Positions 25,472-34,940 of a DNA stretch of 64,000 bases are shown piece by piece. The position numbers and the translations under genes are program-made. The notes beneath the pieces were generated by a model. That model made no database searches, was not told the DNA's origin, and saw only the letters and a program-made list of their open reading frames with translations. The DNA comes from CAZDET01 sp964504335 (GTDB lineage: Bacteria; Bacteroidota; Bacteroidia; Chitinophagales; Saprospiraceae), in contig CAZDET010000018.1 of assembly GCA_964504335.1 (NCBI GenBank), positions 1-64,000 of the forward strand, given 5' to 3'. Position 1 is the first letter of the stretch. Each line of letters opens with the position of its first letter.

Positions 25472-28400
25472 ATGACCCGAGCCCAACTTTTAGCTCAACA
25501 ATCCAAATACCTCACCTTCCTGCCCCATGTGCGGGCGCAGTTCGGTCAACTACCTGGTGTCCTCACCATTGGATTGGGTGCGAAAGAAAAAGGCGGAAAG
25601 CTGCTGGATCAGTGGGCTTTCCGGTTTTACGTGAGCCGAAAACGAACGCATTCCGATCTTCCCGAAGCCGAGCGCATTCCCAATCACCTCTTCGGCCTTC
25701 CTACTGATGTCATCTCCCATTTCGAGCACGAAGCCCTGACTTGTCCGGTGGATCAACTAGATATTCAGGATGGTGAATTTCGCGATTTGGGCATTCGTGG
25801 TGGGATCAGCATCCGCAACGAATACTTCGACAACGACCATCCCGCCGGCTACGGCACCCTGGGCATTCTGGCCCGGCGCAAGAGCGATAATGCCCTCGTC
25901 GGCCTGACTTGCGCGCACGTGGTTAACGCAGCGGCAACCTCTCTGACCGCCGTAGACACTAAAATTGGCCAACCCCGCTACTGGATCAGTTGCTGCTGTT
26001 GCCCAAGGGGGTATATCGGGGATGTGAAGAAGGCCACGGCTACCGATGAACTGGATTGTGCCCTCATCGAAATCCACGAAGATATCCGCAACAAAGTGGC
26101 GGAACACAGTACCGAAAACAAAATTGAAAGTATCGCTGAAGCGATTTCCGGGGCCGCTCCGGTCATTTGTTTCGACGAAGTGCGAAAGTACGGCCGGGCC
26201 ACCGGACTCACTACCGGACGAGTCGCGGATGTCGCCTACGGCGACAATCAAATGCTCATCGAGCGAACCGGACCGGATGCCAACGCCCCCTTCGCCTGTC
26301 ACGGCGACTCCGGTGCGGTCATTCTCAATTCGGCCAATCAGGTAATCGGACTGTTGGTGGCCGGAGCTCAAATCACGGATGTTTCAGGCAACAAGCAGCC
26401 CCTCACCAAAGCGATTGCTACCTATATCAAGCCGGTGATGGAAGACCTCGGCATCACTATTGCGGGTACCGATGCCGTGGATATTGGACCGCCCGTCGGC
26501 GGTGGAGGGGCCGGATGCGAACTTCACGCCTGGCCCGGAGGCCATGCCGATACGGCCCTCAACCCGGTGGAAGTATTTGATAGTACCGATTTTGGACTTT
26601 CGGGTAATGTAGACTGGGACATCTCCGAAGGTGCCGCCGGGGCCACCATTATAGAAACCAATGGCCAGACAGCCAGCAATCGATCCAGCATCTCCGTGCG
26701 CTACGATACCACCTCGGCGTCCCGCAATGCCACGGATGCCGTTTGGGTGAAAGCGACTAACGGAACCGATGAGGTCACCAAATTCCGAACCGTTTTCACC
26801 ATTACTCCGAGGGCAGTCAACACCTCCGGGGCACTGGATAGTGATAATGCCCTGCGCTTTGCCGCCACCGGCGGAAGCACCGATCAGGCGGGCGTGGCTG
26901 TGCCGGGAACAGACGGCGCCACCTGGTTTTTGGCCAAGGCCGAAATTGCTTTCGAGGTACTGCCGGAAGGTATCAATTGGGCGGGCAGCGGTGCCATCAC
27001 CTTTGTGCCCGGCGCACCCGGTGGAGTAGAGGGCAACATGGCCGCCCGCCGCCAGACTCAGTTTACCAAGGGCGAGCAAGCCAGTGGAGCTGCCAACCGC
27101 ACCCACACCAGCGAGGCCGATTGGGTGTCGGCAGGAGATAGCACCGCCGACGACTACCAAGGAGCCACGCCGGCGGTACCCAACGAAATATTCCGTCTTG
27201 CCAACGAGGGGTTCGATCCAGCTAACCTGCTGCAAGCTTACTGGAGGGCCGACTTTCGGGATTACCTCGAATTTCACAACGGAACGGCCTGGGTACGCAT
27301 CACTCCCTACGCCGAATGGCACGCCAACCTCACCGCTACACTGAGCGGCAGCGGCAATCCACCTCCCTCCGTAGGAACACCCAACACCAGCGGAACCGGA
27401 GCGACCACCGAAGATATTCCCAACCAGACGCCCACCGTTACCCTCACCAATTCCTTCATCGAAGTCAAACCGGGCGAGCAAGTCACCCTGGCCGCCACCT
27501 CAGCGGACCCAGACAACGATGCCGTAACCATCCACTGGGCACAAACCGATGGGCCCAACGTCGCCCTAAGCAGCCCCACGGGTGATTCGGTCACCTTCAA
27601 CGCACCCAACGACGATTTCCAATTCAAATTCACCGCCACCGCCGACGATGGGACGGGTGGCCTGCCCCGTACTGCCGGCAATCACCAAAGTGCCGCAGAG
27701 GAGGTGGTTGTCAATGTGATCGAATGGGATAATATCGGCGGCGGTGATCCCGTGCCTGAACGCAACATGACCGAAGATTTCAATGCCGCCGATTTCGGCA
27801 TTGGTGCGGGAGCACTCAACTGGGATGTTACTACTGGCAACGTGAATGCGGTTATTATCGAAGCAGATGGTGCACCTGTCGCCCCGACCGGTACCCACAA
27901 TGGGGCTTCTACCATTAAGGTGCGCTACGACAATCAATCCGGTAATCTTACTCGTGCCCAAACCGTCCGCATTCAGGCTACCCACCCCGGCACGGGGCGA
28001 TCGTGGTTTAAACGGCGCACAGTATTCAGAGTGCTGGTGGCCGTCCACGCCACTGATACAAAGTCTCATTGGATTGCTAGTAATCAGGGAGCGACCGGGA
28101 TGGACCATTTTTGTACGGCCAAGCAGGCTGGTAATCTGATCTTAGATGCCACATTGATTCCCAACCCTCCACATGCCGATGTCGGCTGGACAGCGACCGG
28201 TAGGGCCATTACCGTGCCTTCTGTGGGTGCCGATCGAACCACCGCTCACATCAACCGAAATCCGGGGGCGGGCATGCGAATACCTGTAAAAGTGCAAGTT
28301 GATGGAGATGATGTGTATGAATGCCTTGTCTGGATCATTTGGTCTACATCAGCCGCAGTGGCCATACCCATTCCGACTCCGGTGGTTCCTGGAGCCACCA

Positions 28401-29017
28401 GCACCGCTGTATCGGGGGGGTACGACTTTACATTTACCATTCAGCCCGCTTCCATAATTCCCGCCGGTGGCGCCGATGTTCCTGATTTAACGGGTGCTAA
28501 TACCAATGACCCTCCGGATGTACCTGCCGCAGATGCAACCACTCCCAATCACGGAGATTCACTAGCTGGTGGAGCGACTCTAATGTGGGATGTAACGCGC
28601 AGGGTTCGAAGAAAGATTATCAATCCAAGTAGCATACCATTTGACACGAATGGCAATCACAGTAATCCCGAATTTTACCAAACCTTCCCCGATTTTCCGA
28701 GCGTAGAAGTAGTTGGAAATGATGATAAGCATACCGGCGATGAGAACAATAATCCCTATGCTAATGGTGGGGTAATTACCAGTACGGATAGTCCCACCAG
28801 GACGCCATTTCACAATGAAGGATCTATTGGAGACACCTTTGAAATACGCCTTCAGTTTGGTGAGTTTGCCAGAGTAGAGTTGGACGGAAATTGGTATAAA
28901 ATATCCGATTTTCATAATTGGAAAATCCATTTTCTATTCAGAAAAGATTTTACATTAGGTGGAGGAGAATGGAATGATAACGGAAGCTTTATCGCTGAGA
29001 ATAATACCGGTTTTTAA
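25472..29017 (+). CDS. Trypsin-fold protease with Ig/PKD-like tail
   Basis: About 1181 residues, first gene of the operon. Residues 1-90 form a small module (PGVLTIGLGAKEKG then WAFRFYVSRK), followed by a trypsin-like domain. The triad is His149 in TCAHVVN, Asp195 in DELDCALIE and Ser280 in CHGDSGAVI. A run of four cysteines (SCCCCP, about 174-177) lies between His and Asp. After a Gly-rich linker come two copies of an approximately 85-residue module (about 365-447 and 765-855; FDSTDFGLSG..WDIS versus FNAADFGIGA..WDVT). They flank a PKD/cadherin-like domain (about 655-752). The last 300 residues are unrecognised and AT-richer. No signal peptide. ATG chosen over an in-frame TTG 9 bases upstream. 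It may process or scaffold the system's large proteins. Confidence 0.75.
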   Translation: MTRAQLLAQQSKYLTFLPHVRAQFGQLPGVLTIGLGAKEKGGKLLDQWAFRFYVSRKRTHSDLPEAERIPNHLFGLPTDVISHFEHEALTCPVDQLDIQDGEFRDLGIRGGISIRNEYFDNDHPAGYGTLGILARRKSDNALVGLTCAHVVNAAATSLTAVDTKIGQPRYWISCCCCPRGYIGDVKKATATDELDCALIEIHEDIRNKVAEHSTENKIESIAEAISGAAPVICFDEVRKYGRATGLTTGRVADVAYGDNQMLIERTGPDANAPFACHGDSGAVILNSANQVIGLLVAGAQITDVSGNKQPLTKAIATYIKPVMEDLGITIAGTDAVDIGPPVGGGGAGCELHAWPGGHADTALNPVEVFDSTDFGLSGNVDWDISEGAAGATIIETNGQTASNRSSISVRYDTTSASRNATDAVWVKATNGTDEVTKFRTVFTITPRAVNTSGALDSDNALRFAATGGSTDQAGVAVPGTDGATWFLAKAEIAFEVLPEGINWAGSGAITFVPGAPGGVEGNMAARRQTQFTKGEQASGAANRTHTSEADWVSAGDSTADDYQGATPAVPNEIFRLANEGFDPANLLQAYWRADFRDYLEFHNGTAWVRITPYAEWHANLTATLSGSGNPPPSVGTPNTSGTGATTEDIPNQTPTVTLTNSFIEVKPGEQVTLAATSADPDNDAVTIHWAQTDGPNVALSSPTGDSVTFNAPNDDFQFKFTATADDGTGGLPRTAGNHQSAAEEVVVNVIEWDNIGGGDPVPERNMTEDFNAADFGIGAGALNWDVTTGNVNAVIIEADGAPVAPTGTHNGASTIKVRYDNQSGNLTRAQTVRIQATHPGTGRSWFKRRTVFRVLVAVHATDTKSHWIASNQGATGMDHFCTAKQAGNLILDATLIPNPPHADVGWTATGRAITVPSVGADRTTAHINRNPGAGMRIPVKVQVDGDDVYECLVWIIWSTSAAVAIPIPTPVVPGATSTAVSGGYDFTFTIQPASIIPAGGADVPDLTGANTNDPPDVPAADATTPNHGDSLAGGATLMWDVTRRVRRKIINPSSIPFDTNGNHSNPEFYQTFPDFPSVEVVGNDDKHTGDENNNPYANGGVITSTDSPTRTPFHNEGSIGDTFEIRLQFGEFARVELDGNWYKISDFHNWKIHFLFRKDFTLGGGEWNDNGSFIAENNTGF

Positions 29018-29080
29018 AATTGGTGAATCCAAAAACATCATTTAGTGAGGAAAGTGATTTGAGAGCTGAAATACGATTGA

Positions 29081-29590
29081 ATGAGATGTTTGGTACAAAT
29101 GATATTGATTGTATTTGTTTTGTTGCCGTTTGGTGGATGCGGGTCACAAGATCTCGAGCAATCAGAATCGGGGGCGAAAAAAAATAAGATTATGGCGAAG
29201 AAGGAAAATAAACCTGTTCAGTCGGCTGATTTGGTGCAAAAAGTAGGAAGTGACGATGTTTACTCCCGGTTTGATGCCATCGACGAATTACATTCAAGAA
29301 TGCTCGATCCCCAAAAACAAGGAACGCAAGAGAGAGGGGCCTCCCGTTCTATGACAGGGGATATCATGGACAATTCTGAGAAAAGAAATCTAATTGAAAA
29401 ACTGGTAGTGGTGGTTGATCCGCACAATATCGTCGAGGGTAGTGAAGAAGCTACCCTGGATAGGTTGTCAAAACAGAAGGCAATTGAATTATTAAGAGTG
29501 CTCGCAGCGGAACTTCAACTACCGATCGAGAGCAACCTTTCGGACTCAGCTTTTTCGGTGGCTTTGCTAAAATGGCATTCAGAACAATGA
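29081..29590 (+). CDS. Small lipoprotein of unknown function
   Basis: A 169-residue protein with a lipoprotein signal (MILIVFVLLPFGGC followed by GSQ), so probably anchored by a lipidated Cys. The mature part starts with a charged, Lys-rich linker and then becomes helical (VYSRFDAIDELHSRMLDPQ; LDRLSKQKAIELLRVLAAEL). No known domain is recognised. It is AT-rich compared with its neighbours. It follows the first protease gene by 63 bases and overlaps the next gene by an ATGA junction, indicating translational coupling. It is the only operon product with a recognisable export signal. Confidence 0.65.
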   Translation: MRCLVQMILIVFVLLPFGGCGSQDLEQSESGAKKNKIMAKKENKPVQSADLVQKVGSDDVYSRFDAIDELHSRMLDPQKQGTQERGASRSMTGDIMDNSEKRNLIEKLVVVVDPHNIVEGSEEATLDRLSKQKAIELLRVLAAELQLPIESNLSDSAFSVALLKWHSEQ

Positions 29591-29997
29591 AACCCCGCAA
29601 GCTCGAATACTTCGAAGACCAGCTCAAGGAATCTCCGCTCGGCCGGGAGGTGCTGCACATTATGCGCACCCACTCCAAAGAGGTGCTGTATCTGGTCCAG
29701 AAAAATCGGGCAACAATGGTCTGCTGGCAGCGGCACCAGGGGCCGGCCTTCATCAAATCCTTTGTTGATAGTGGCTTTGAAGAAGACACCCAATTTGTCC
29801 GCGAAGTAAAGGGCATTCGACTGGAGAGCCTGATTTTACATATGGCTGAGGTGCTGCAAGACAATGGCACTCCTCCGCTCAAAGCAGCAGTCGGTAAATA
29901 CGTAGCAACGGTACTTACCATCGCCCAACAAACCCATTCGCTGCGCGAGATCATTCACCGCATTAACACCACCCCCATTCCACAGCACTATGCCTAA
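29587..29997 (+). CDS. Stand-alone helical domain shared with the second protease
   Basis: A 136-residue all-helical protein. Its sequence is clearly homologous to the C-terminal 125 residues of the next gene product. Shared landmarks are a WQRHQGPAF versus WHRYQGPAF motif and VKGIRLESLILHMAEVLQDN versus IKGISLQNLLLKMTAVLQRN, followed by NGTPPL versus NGSPAL. I place the start at 29587, where ATG overlaps the TGA of the lipoprotein gene; an upstream ATG at 29572 would add five residues. The stop overlaps the next gene by 8 bases. It may be an adaptor or docking module. That is inference from its fused and free forms. Confidence 0.75.
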   Translation: MKPRKLEYFEDQLKESPLGREVLHIMRTHSKEVLYLVQKNRATMVCWQRHQGPAFIKSFVDSGFEEDTQFVREVKGIRLESLILHMAEVLQDNGTPPLKAAVGKYVATVLTIAQQTHSLREIIHRINTTPIPQHYA

Positions 29998-31447
29998 AGA
30001 CACGTACATACCGAGAAATGAGCTCATCGACATGCACCGCGCATTCAATGAAGTGCGGGCGAAAGCGACGGAAGAATTAATGGCCATTCCCGGCGTCGTG
30101 GCCGTCGGGGTGGGGCTCAAACAGGTGAAGGGAGAGATGCAGCGCGAACTCTGCTTCAAGGTCACCGTGGAGAAAAAGCTCCCCAAATCGAAACTGAAAG
30201 CAAAAGAGCGCATTCCGGAGGAAATTTACGGGTTTAAAACCGATGTCAACGAAATGGTGGTCGTTCAACCCGGAAGCCCGGATTCCTCTAAATACCGACC
30301 CTTAATTGGAGGATGTCAAATCGAAGGAAGTAGCGGACCGGGTAAAGGCTCCTTAGGATGTTTTGCCCGTAGAGATATCGATAGTAAAATAGTTCTGATC
30401 ACCAATTGGCACGTTGTACTGGGCAACCCTGATAACATCAACGGAGACCGGACGGGCCAGCCCTCCCACAATGGCTGTTGTTCGTGCTGCGCCACCGGCG
30501 AAATCGGAGAGGTGGTCGACGGTCGTTTTCGCACCAATGAAATGGATGCGGCCATCGTGCTGCTCCACGGCCAGGAGGGAGATACGACCCCCGACGAGCG
30601 CTTCCTCAACGAAATCCTCGACATCGGAATCATTGCGGGTAGTGCCGTGCCCCTTGCGGGTGAAACGGTCTGGAAACGTGGTAGAACCACCGGACTGACC
30701 AAAGGCCAGATATCCAACGATAACATCCCCACCTCTACACCTTATTCATTCTACAACAATACTACCGTCGTTCGGACGGGACAATTCGAAATCACGCCAG
30801 TGGATTCGACCGATTTTTTTATCAAAGGAGATTCCGGGTCGGTTTCCGTAAATGAACACAATGAAGTGGTTTTGCTCAACTACGCCTTCGACGGAAATAC
30901 CCACTTGTCCTATTCTTCCAAAATAACCGACGTGGAATCCGTCCTGAACGTCTCCGTGATCAATAGCGCGTTTCACACGGCTACGGCGGGCAAGGAGGGG
31001 GTCCCGCTCGGAGCCATGGCCGGCGGCCTGATGGCCACCAATCTGGCCAATGCACTTGGTGAGTTGGAGCAGGAACTTCGCGATTACCCAGAAGGCCGGC
31101 GGCTCTTCGAATTGTTCAAACTCCACCGCCCCGAACTTCTCGATTTGGTGCGTCACCGCCGGGAAGTGATGGCCGCCTGGCATCGCTATCAGGGGCCGGC
31201 CTTTCTGTCGCACATTGCCCGCAGCGTGCGTCGGCAAGGCAAGCCGATACCCGAACAAATCAAGGGTATTAGCCTGCAGAATTTACTCCTCAAAATGACA
31301 GCTGTGCTCCAACGCAACGGCAGCCCGGCACTTCAGCAAGCGGTTTCCGACAATTATTTACAAGTCATGCACGTGCTGGCCAGCGGCCGCAGCCCGGCCG
31401 AATGGAAAGCCCATCTGGCAACCTTCAATAATCAAACACTCGCTTAA
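29990..31447 (+). CDS. Trypsin-fold protease with C-terminal helical domain
   Basis: A 485-residue protein with the same N-terminal module as the first protease of the operon (PGVVAVGVGLKQVKGE, then CFKVTVEKKLP). Its trypsin-like domain has a complete triad: His141 in ITNWHVV, Asp186 in NEMDAAIV and Ser282 in KGDSGSV. A CCSCC cysteine cluster (163-167) occupies the same place as the CCCC of the first protease, directly after a TGQP/IGQP motif. Residues about 356-480 are the helical domain also encoded separately by the preceding gene. There is no signal peptide. From memory the fold arrangement recalls bacterial NAL1-like serine proteases; this needs a profile search. Start ATG overlaps the previous stop. 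Confidence 0.78.
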   Translation: MPKDTYIPRNELIDMHRAFNEVRAKATEELMAIPGVVAVGVGLKQVKGEMQRELCFKVTVEKKLPKSKLKAKERIPEEIYGFKTDVNEMVVVQPGSPDSSKYRPLIGGCQIEGSSGPGKGSLGCFARRDIDSKIVLITNWHVVLGNPDNINGDRTGQPSHNGCCSCCATGEIGEVVDGRFRTNEMDAAIVLLHGQEGDTTPDERFLNEILDIGIIAGSAVPLAGETVWKRGRTTGLTKGQISNDNIPTSTPYSFYNNTTVVRTGQFEITPVDSTDFFIKGDSGSVSVNEHNEVVLLNYAFDGNTHLSYSSKITDVESVLNVSVINSAFHTATAGKEGVPLGAMAGGLMATNLANALGELEQELRDYPEGRRLFELFKLHRPELLDLVRHRREVMAAWHRYQGPAFLSHIARSVRRQGKPIPEQIKGISLQNLLLKMTAVLQRNGSPALQQAVSDNYLQVMHVLASGRSPAEWKAHLATFNNQTLA

Positions 31448-31458
31448 ACAACCCGGCT

Positions 31459-34400
31459 ATGCCAGAGAATGAAATGGGCACTCTAGAAGCGATTGGCGTC
31501 GAAATTGCGAAAGTCTTTCAGCCATTTAAAGACCGCGTCGAAAACGACGAGATTCTACTGCTATTGGCGGAGCTGGGTATCGAATTTCCTGCCAGTCTGG
31601 CGGCCGATACGGACTTCCAAAATGCTGTTTCCGGAGTGGCCGATAAGGTCGGGCAAATGCCCGAACGCGCCAAAGAGCTCATCGATGCCCTGGAGGCCGA
31701 AGACTACACCCTGGCCGGGGAAGCCCTGTTCGAACTTATTCAACTCATCGCGGGGATCGTCGACAACTTTCAGACGATTGCGGATGAAATCAACGCGAAT
31801 GGCCCCTATCCCGGCTTGACCGCCGAGGAACTCGGCGATTTTGTGACCGAGCTGGCACTGAATATCATCGATTACCTCATCATCAATTACTTCCAGAATA
31901 GCATTCCACTTTTTACGCTTTTCCTGGAGTTTTTCGGGTTGGTAGAGGAGCGCACTCAAAACGAAGGTTCGACCAATCCGGTAAAGCCCGAGTACCTAAA
32001 GAAAAGCCTGCATCTCGATCGGATTCCAACGTTTCTGGAAAACCCGGCCAAGCTCGCGCAGGATCTCTACGGCTGGGGCGGTAACGATCTGGAGGGCAAT
32101 CCGTTTACGGGCCATAAGTTGTTTCCCAAACTCGAAAAGATTCTGCAATCCATGGGCTGGCCAGCCGTGTACGATGACAGCGGAGCGGAGCCGGAACTCG
32201 ACCTGCTGTTGGCGCGCATGGTACCCCGTACAGATCTCAATCCACGGGGGATCGAATTGATTATCGAAGAATCCATTTCGGGGGGACTCACCCAAACCTT
32301 CGATGTGGATAAATGGTCGCTGGAGGTCGGTTTTTCCAGCGGCCTGGGAATAGAAACGAGTTTGGTCATCCAACCCAACGGCAATATTTCCATCCGCCCG
32401 CCCGCCGACTCCGGGCTGACGGTAGAGGGCGATGCCTTTTTCCGATGGATCGCCCGCGACAATGTCGAGAATCTCCCCCTCCTCATCTTTGGCACCCGCG
32501 ACGGCAGCCGTCTGGAGGCCATGGAAATATCCGCTCTTTTTGGGGCAGAACTCGACTGGGACGTCGTCGCGATGGAAGCCTCCGCCAGCGCCACCGTCGA
32601 AATGGCCATTACCGAGGGGAAAGTCGTAATCAAGCCGGGTAATCCCGATGGCTTCCTGGCAAATGTCCTGCCACCCGATGGCTTTTCGCTCATCTTCGAT
32701 TTGCTGGTCGGACTCAACAGCGCCAAGGGCTTTTATTTCAGCGGCAGCGGCACCCTGGAGTTCGATATTCCCGTTAGCGTTTCCATCGGTCCGATTTCGC
32801 TACTCAACCTAACCCTGGGGCTCACGCCCGGAAGTGAATTCAAAATCAACGCCGGTGCGGATATCCGAACCGAGCTGGGGCCTTTCGTGGCGATTGTTGA
32901 AAATATGGGGGTGAGCACCGTTCTGACTTTCCCCGACGATCGAAAGGGCAACCTGGGGCCGGCCAATCTGGATATCGGTTTCAAGCCTCCCAACGGTATC
33001 GGTATGTCGCTTGATGCCGGCGTCGTTAAAGGGGGAGGCTACCTCTTCCTCGATTTCGAGAAAGGCCAGTATGCCGGAGCGCTCGAACTCGACTTTCAGG
33101 GGCTTTTCGGATTTACGGCAATCGGAATCATTACGACAAAATTTCCCGATGGATCGGAAGGCTTCTCTTTGTTGTTGCTCATCAATGTCACATTCGATAC
33201 CCCCATCACGCTTGGATTCAACTTCTATCTGGCGGGCATTGGCGGCATTATCGGACTCCATCGTACCATTTCCACCAGAGCCCTTCAGGAGGGCGTCAAG
33301 GACGGGTCGGTCGACAACATCCTGTTTCCAGAGAACGTCATTGCCAACATCACGCGCATCATCAGCGATCTGGAGGCTATTTTCCCCACGAAGCGCGATC
33401 AGTTCGTGCTGGGTATCATGGCACGGATTACCTGGAATACGCCCGCGGTGCTCACCGTTGAGGCGGGCCTTGTAGTCGAATTTCCGAGCCCCTTTAAGAT
33501 CGTAATTCTGGGGGTAATCCGCTGTGCGCTACCTACAGCCGACGAAGCCATTCTGGAGTTAAACGTGGCCTTTGCAGGCATCATCGATTTTGAGAATAAA
33601 ATCCTGATGTTTGATGCCTCGATTTTCGATTCGCGCATTCTCACGATTACGCTGGAGGGGGATATGGCCCTGCGAATCAGTTGGGGCGATAAGCCGGATT
33701 TCTTGGTGTCCGTCGGCGGGTTCCACCCGGCCTACACGCCGGGGGCGCACCTGCAGTTGCTGCCCATGCGGCGTATTACGGTCAATATTTTGAGCGGGAA
33801 TCCCAATTTGGTATTGACTACCTACTTTGCGGTAACGACAAATACGATTCAATTTGGGGCGGCGCTCGATTTTTCATTCCGGGTCTCCAAGTTCGGGGTG
33901 TACGGCAACTTCGGATTTGATGTGCTGATCCAGTTTTCACCCTTCCGCTTCATCGCGGGAGTGCGGGCCAGTGTATCGGTGAAGCTGGGCAGTGCGACCC
34001 TTTTCTCTATCGGGCTTGAATTCAACCTTGAAGGGCCTACACCCTGGCGGGCGCACGGCTATGCCTCTTTCCGGATTCTCTTCGTCAAATTCAAAGTCAA
34101 ATTTGATAAGACCTGGGGAGAGAAACGAGAAAACTCCCTGCCGCCGACTTCGGTATTGCCTCTCCTGCTTCAGGAAATCGAGAAGAATTCGAATTGGGAT
34201 TCCAAACCGGCATTGGTGCTCGCCGAGCTAGTCACCCTTGCCGACATCCCCGAGGAGGAACCCCAATTGCTGGTCAAACCAAACGGATCCCTGGAGGTGA
34301 ACCAGAGTGTGGTGCCGCTGGATCTGACTATGTCCAAATTCGGTAACTACCGACCCGACGATATCTCGCGAGTCACTGTTAGGTCGGTGCGTCTGCGTGG

Positions 34401-34914
34401 GGAGGCACTCAGCAACTCGGAGTACCGCTCCCTGAAAAACTCGTTTGCTCCTGCGGCCTATAAGGAAATGGCCGATCAGGACAAGCTCAAAGCACCGTCT
34501 TACGAAAATCAGAATTCAGGCACGCGCATCACCGTTACCGATGAGCGCACCTTCGACTACGGGATCAACCGCCTGGTCGAATACGAATCTATTATTTCGG
34601 ATTATGAAGAAGAACCCATCGGCCGCTTGCAATTCCGTCCGGTGTTCTTCAAAGGCTTCGTCAGTGGAGGTGCCGTGGGGCAATCCTATCTGTCGCGGAT
34701 AACTAAGCAAAACCAGGAAAAGGCCAGTAAGGTAGTCTCTCTGGCAGGGGAGCAGTATGCGGTGGTTTCGAATGTCGATCTTTCAAATATTCACGGAGAA
34801 AATCAGGTGTTCAATTCAAAATCTGAGGCCGATGAATTTCTCAAAGCGACCGTGGCAGCCAATCCAAAAATGAAGGGTAAAGTTCAACTGAGCCCGGCCT
34901 TTCAGATGGCCTAA
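31459..34914 (+). CDS. Giant beta-rich protein, DUF6603-like
   Basis: A 1151-residue protein. Residues 1-165 are helical and acidic (GVEIAKVFQPFKDRVENDEI). Roughly 260-890 form an uninterrupted series of long alternating hydrophobic/polar strands rich in Gly, such as FSLLLLINVTFDTPITLGFN and FGFDVLIQFSPFRFIAGVRA, with a repeated GPISLLNLTLGL/LGPFVAIVENMGV theme. The last 250 residues are more polar and contain a separate C-terminal region. From memory it resembles DUF6603 proteins, whose function is unknown. The strand pattern could form an elongated beta-groove or solenoid. No signal peptide or membrane helix. It starts 11 bases after the second protease gene. Confidence 0.7.
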   Translation: MPENEMGTLEAIGVEIAKVFQPFKDRVENDEILLLLAELGIEFPASLAADTDFQNAVSGVADKVGQMPERAKELIDALEAEDYTLAGEALFELIQLIAGIVDNFQTIADEINANGPYPGLTAEELGDFVTELALNIIDYLIINYFQNSIPLFTLFLEFFGLVEERTQNEGSTNPVKPEYLKKSLHLDRIPTFLENPAKLAQDLYGWGGNDLEGNPFTGHKLFPKLEKILQSMGWPAVYDDSGAEPELDLLLARMVPRTDLNPRGIELIIEESISGGLTQTFDVDKWSLEVGFSSGLGIETSLVIQPNGNISIRPPADSGLTVEGDAFFRWIARDNVENLPLLIFGTRDGSRLEAMEISALFGAELDWDVVAMEASASATVEMAITEGKVVIKPGNPDGFLANVLPPDGFSLIFDLLVGLNSAKGFYFSGSGTLEFDIPVSVSIGPISLLNLTLGLTPGSEFKINAGADIRTELGPFVAIVENMGVSTVLTFPDDRKGNLGPANLDIGFKPPNGIGMSLDAGVVKGGGYLFLDFEKGQYAGALELDFQGLFGFTAIGIITTKFPDGSEGFSLLLLINVTFDTPITLGFNFYLAGIGGIIGLHRTISTRALQEGVKDGSVDNILFPENVIANITRIISDLEAIFPTKRDQFVLGIMARITWNTPAVLTVEAGLVVEFPSPFKIVILGVIRCALPTADEAILELNVAFAGIIDFENKILMFDASIFDSRILTITLEGDMALRISWGDKPDFLVSVGGFHPAYTPGAHLQLLPMRRITVNILSGNPNLVLTTYFAVTTNTIQFGAALDFSFRVSKFGVYGNFGFDVLIQFSPFRFIAGVRASVSVKLGSATLFSIGLEFNLEGPTPWRAHGYASFRILFVKFKVKFDKTWGEKRENSLPPTSVLPLLLQEIEKNSNWDSKPALVLAELVTLADIPEEEPQLLVKPNGSLEVNQSVVPLDLTMSKFGNYRPDDISRVTVRSVRLRGEALSNSEYRSLKNSFAPAAYKEMADQDKLKAPSYENQNSGTRITVTDERTFDYGINRLVEYESIISDYEEEPIGRLQFRPVFFKGFVSGGAVGQSYLSRITKQNQEKASKVVSLAGEQYAVVSNVDLSNIHGENQVFNSKSEADEFLKATVAANPKMKGKVQLSPAFQMA

Positions 34915-34940
34915 GCTGCGCAATTAAAAATTAAGAACAC

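Noticed and set aside
26384..27481. 365-residue leftward reading frame inside the first protease
   Set aside because: Gly/Val-rich mirror frame; the rightward frame has the trypsin motifs and repeated modules.
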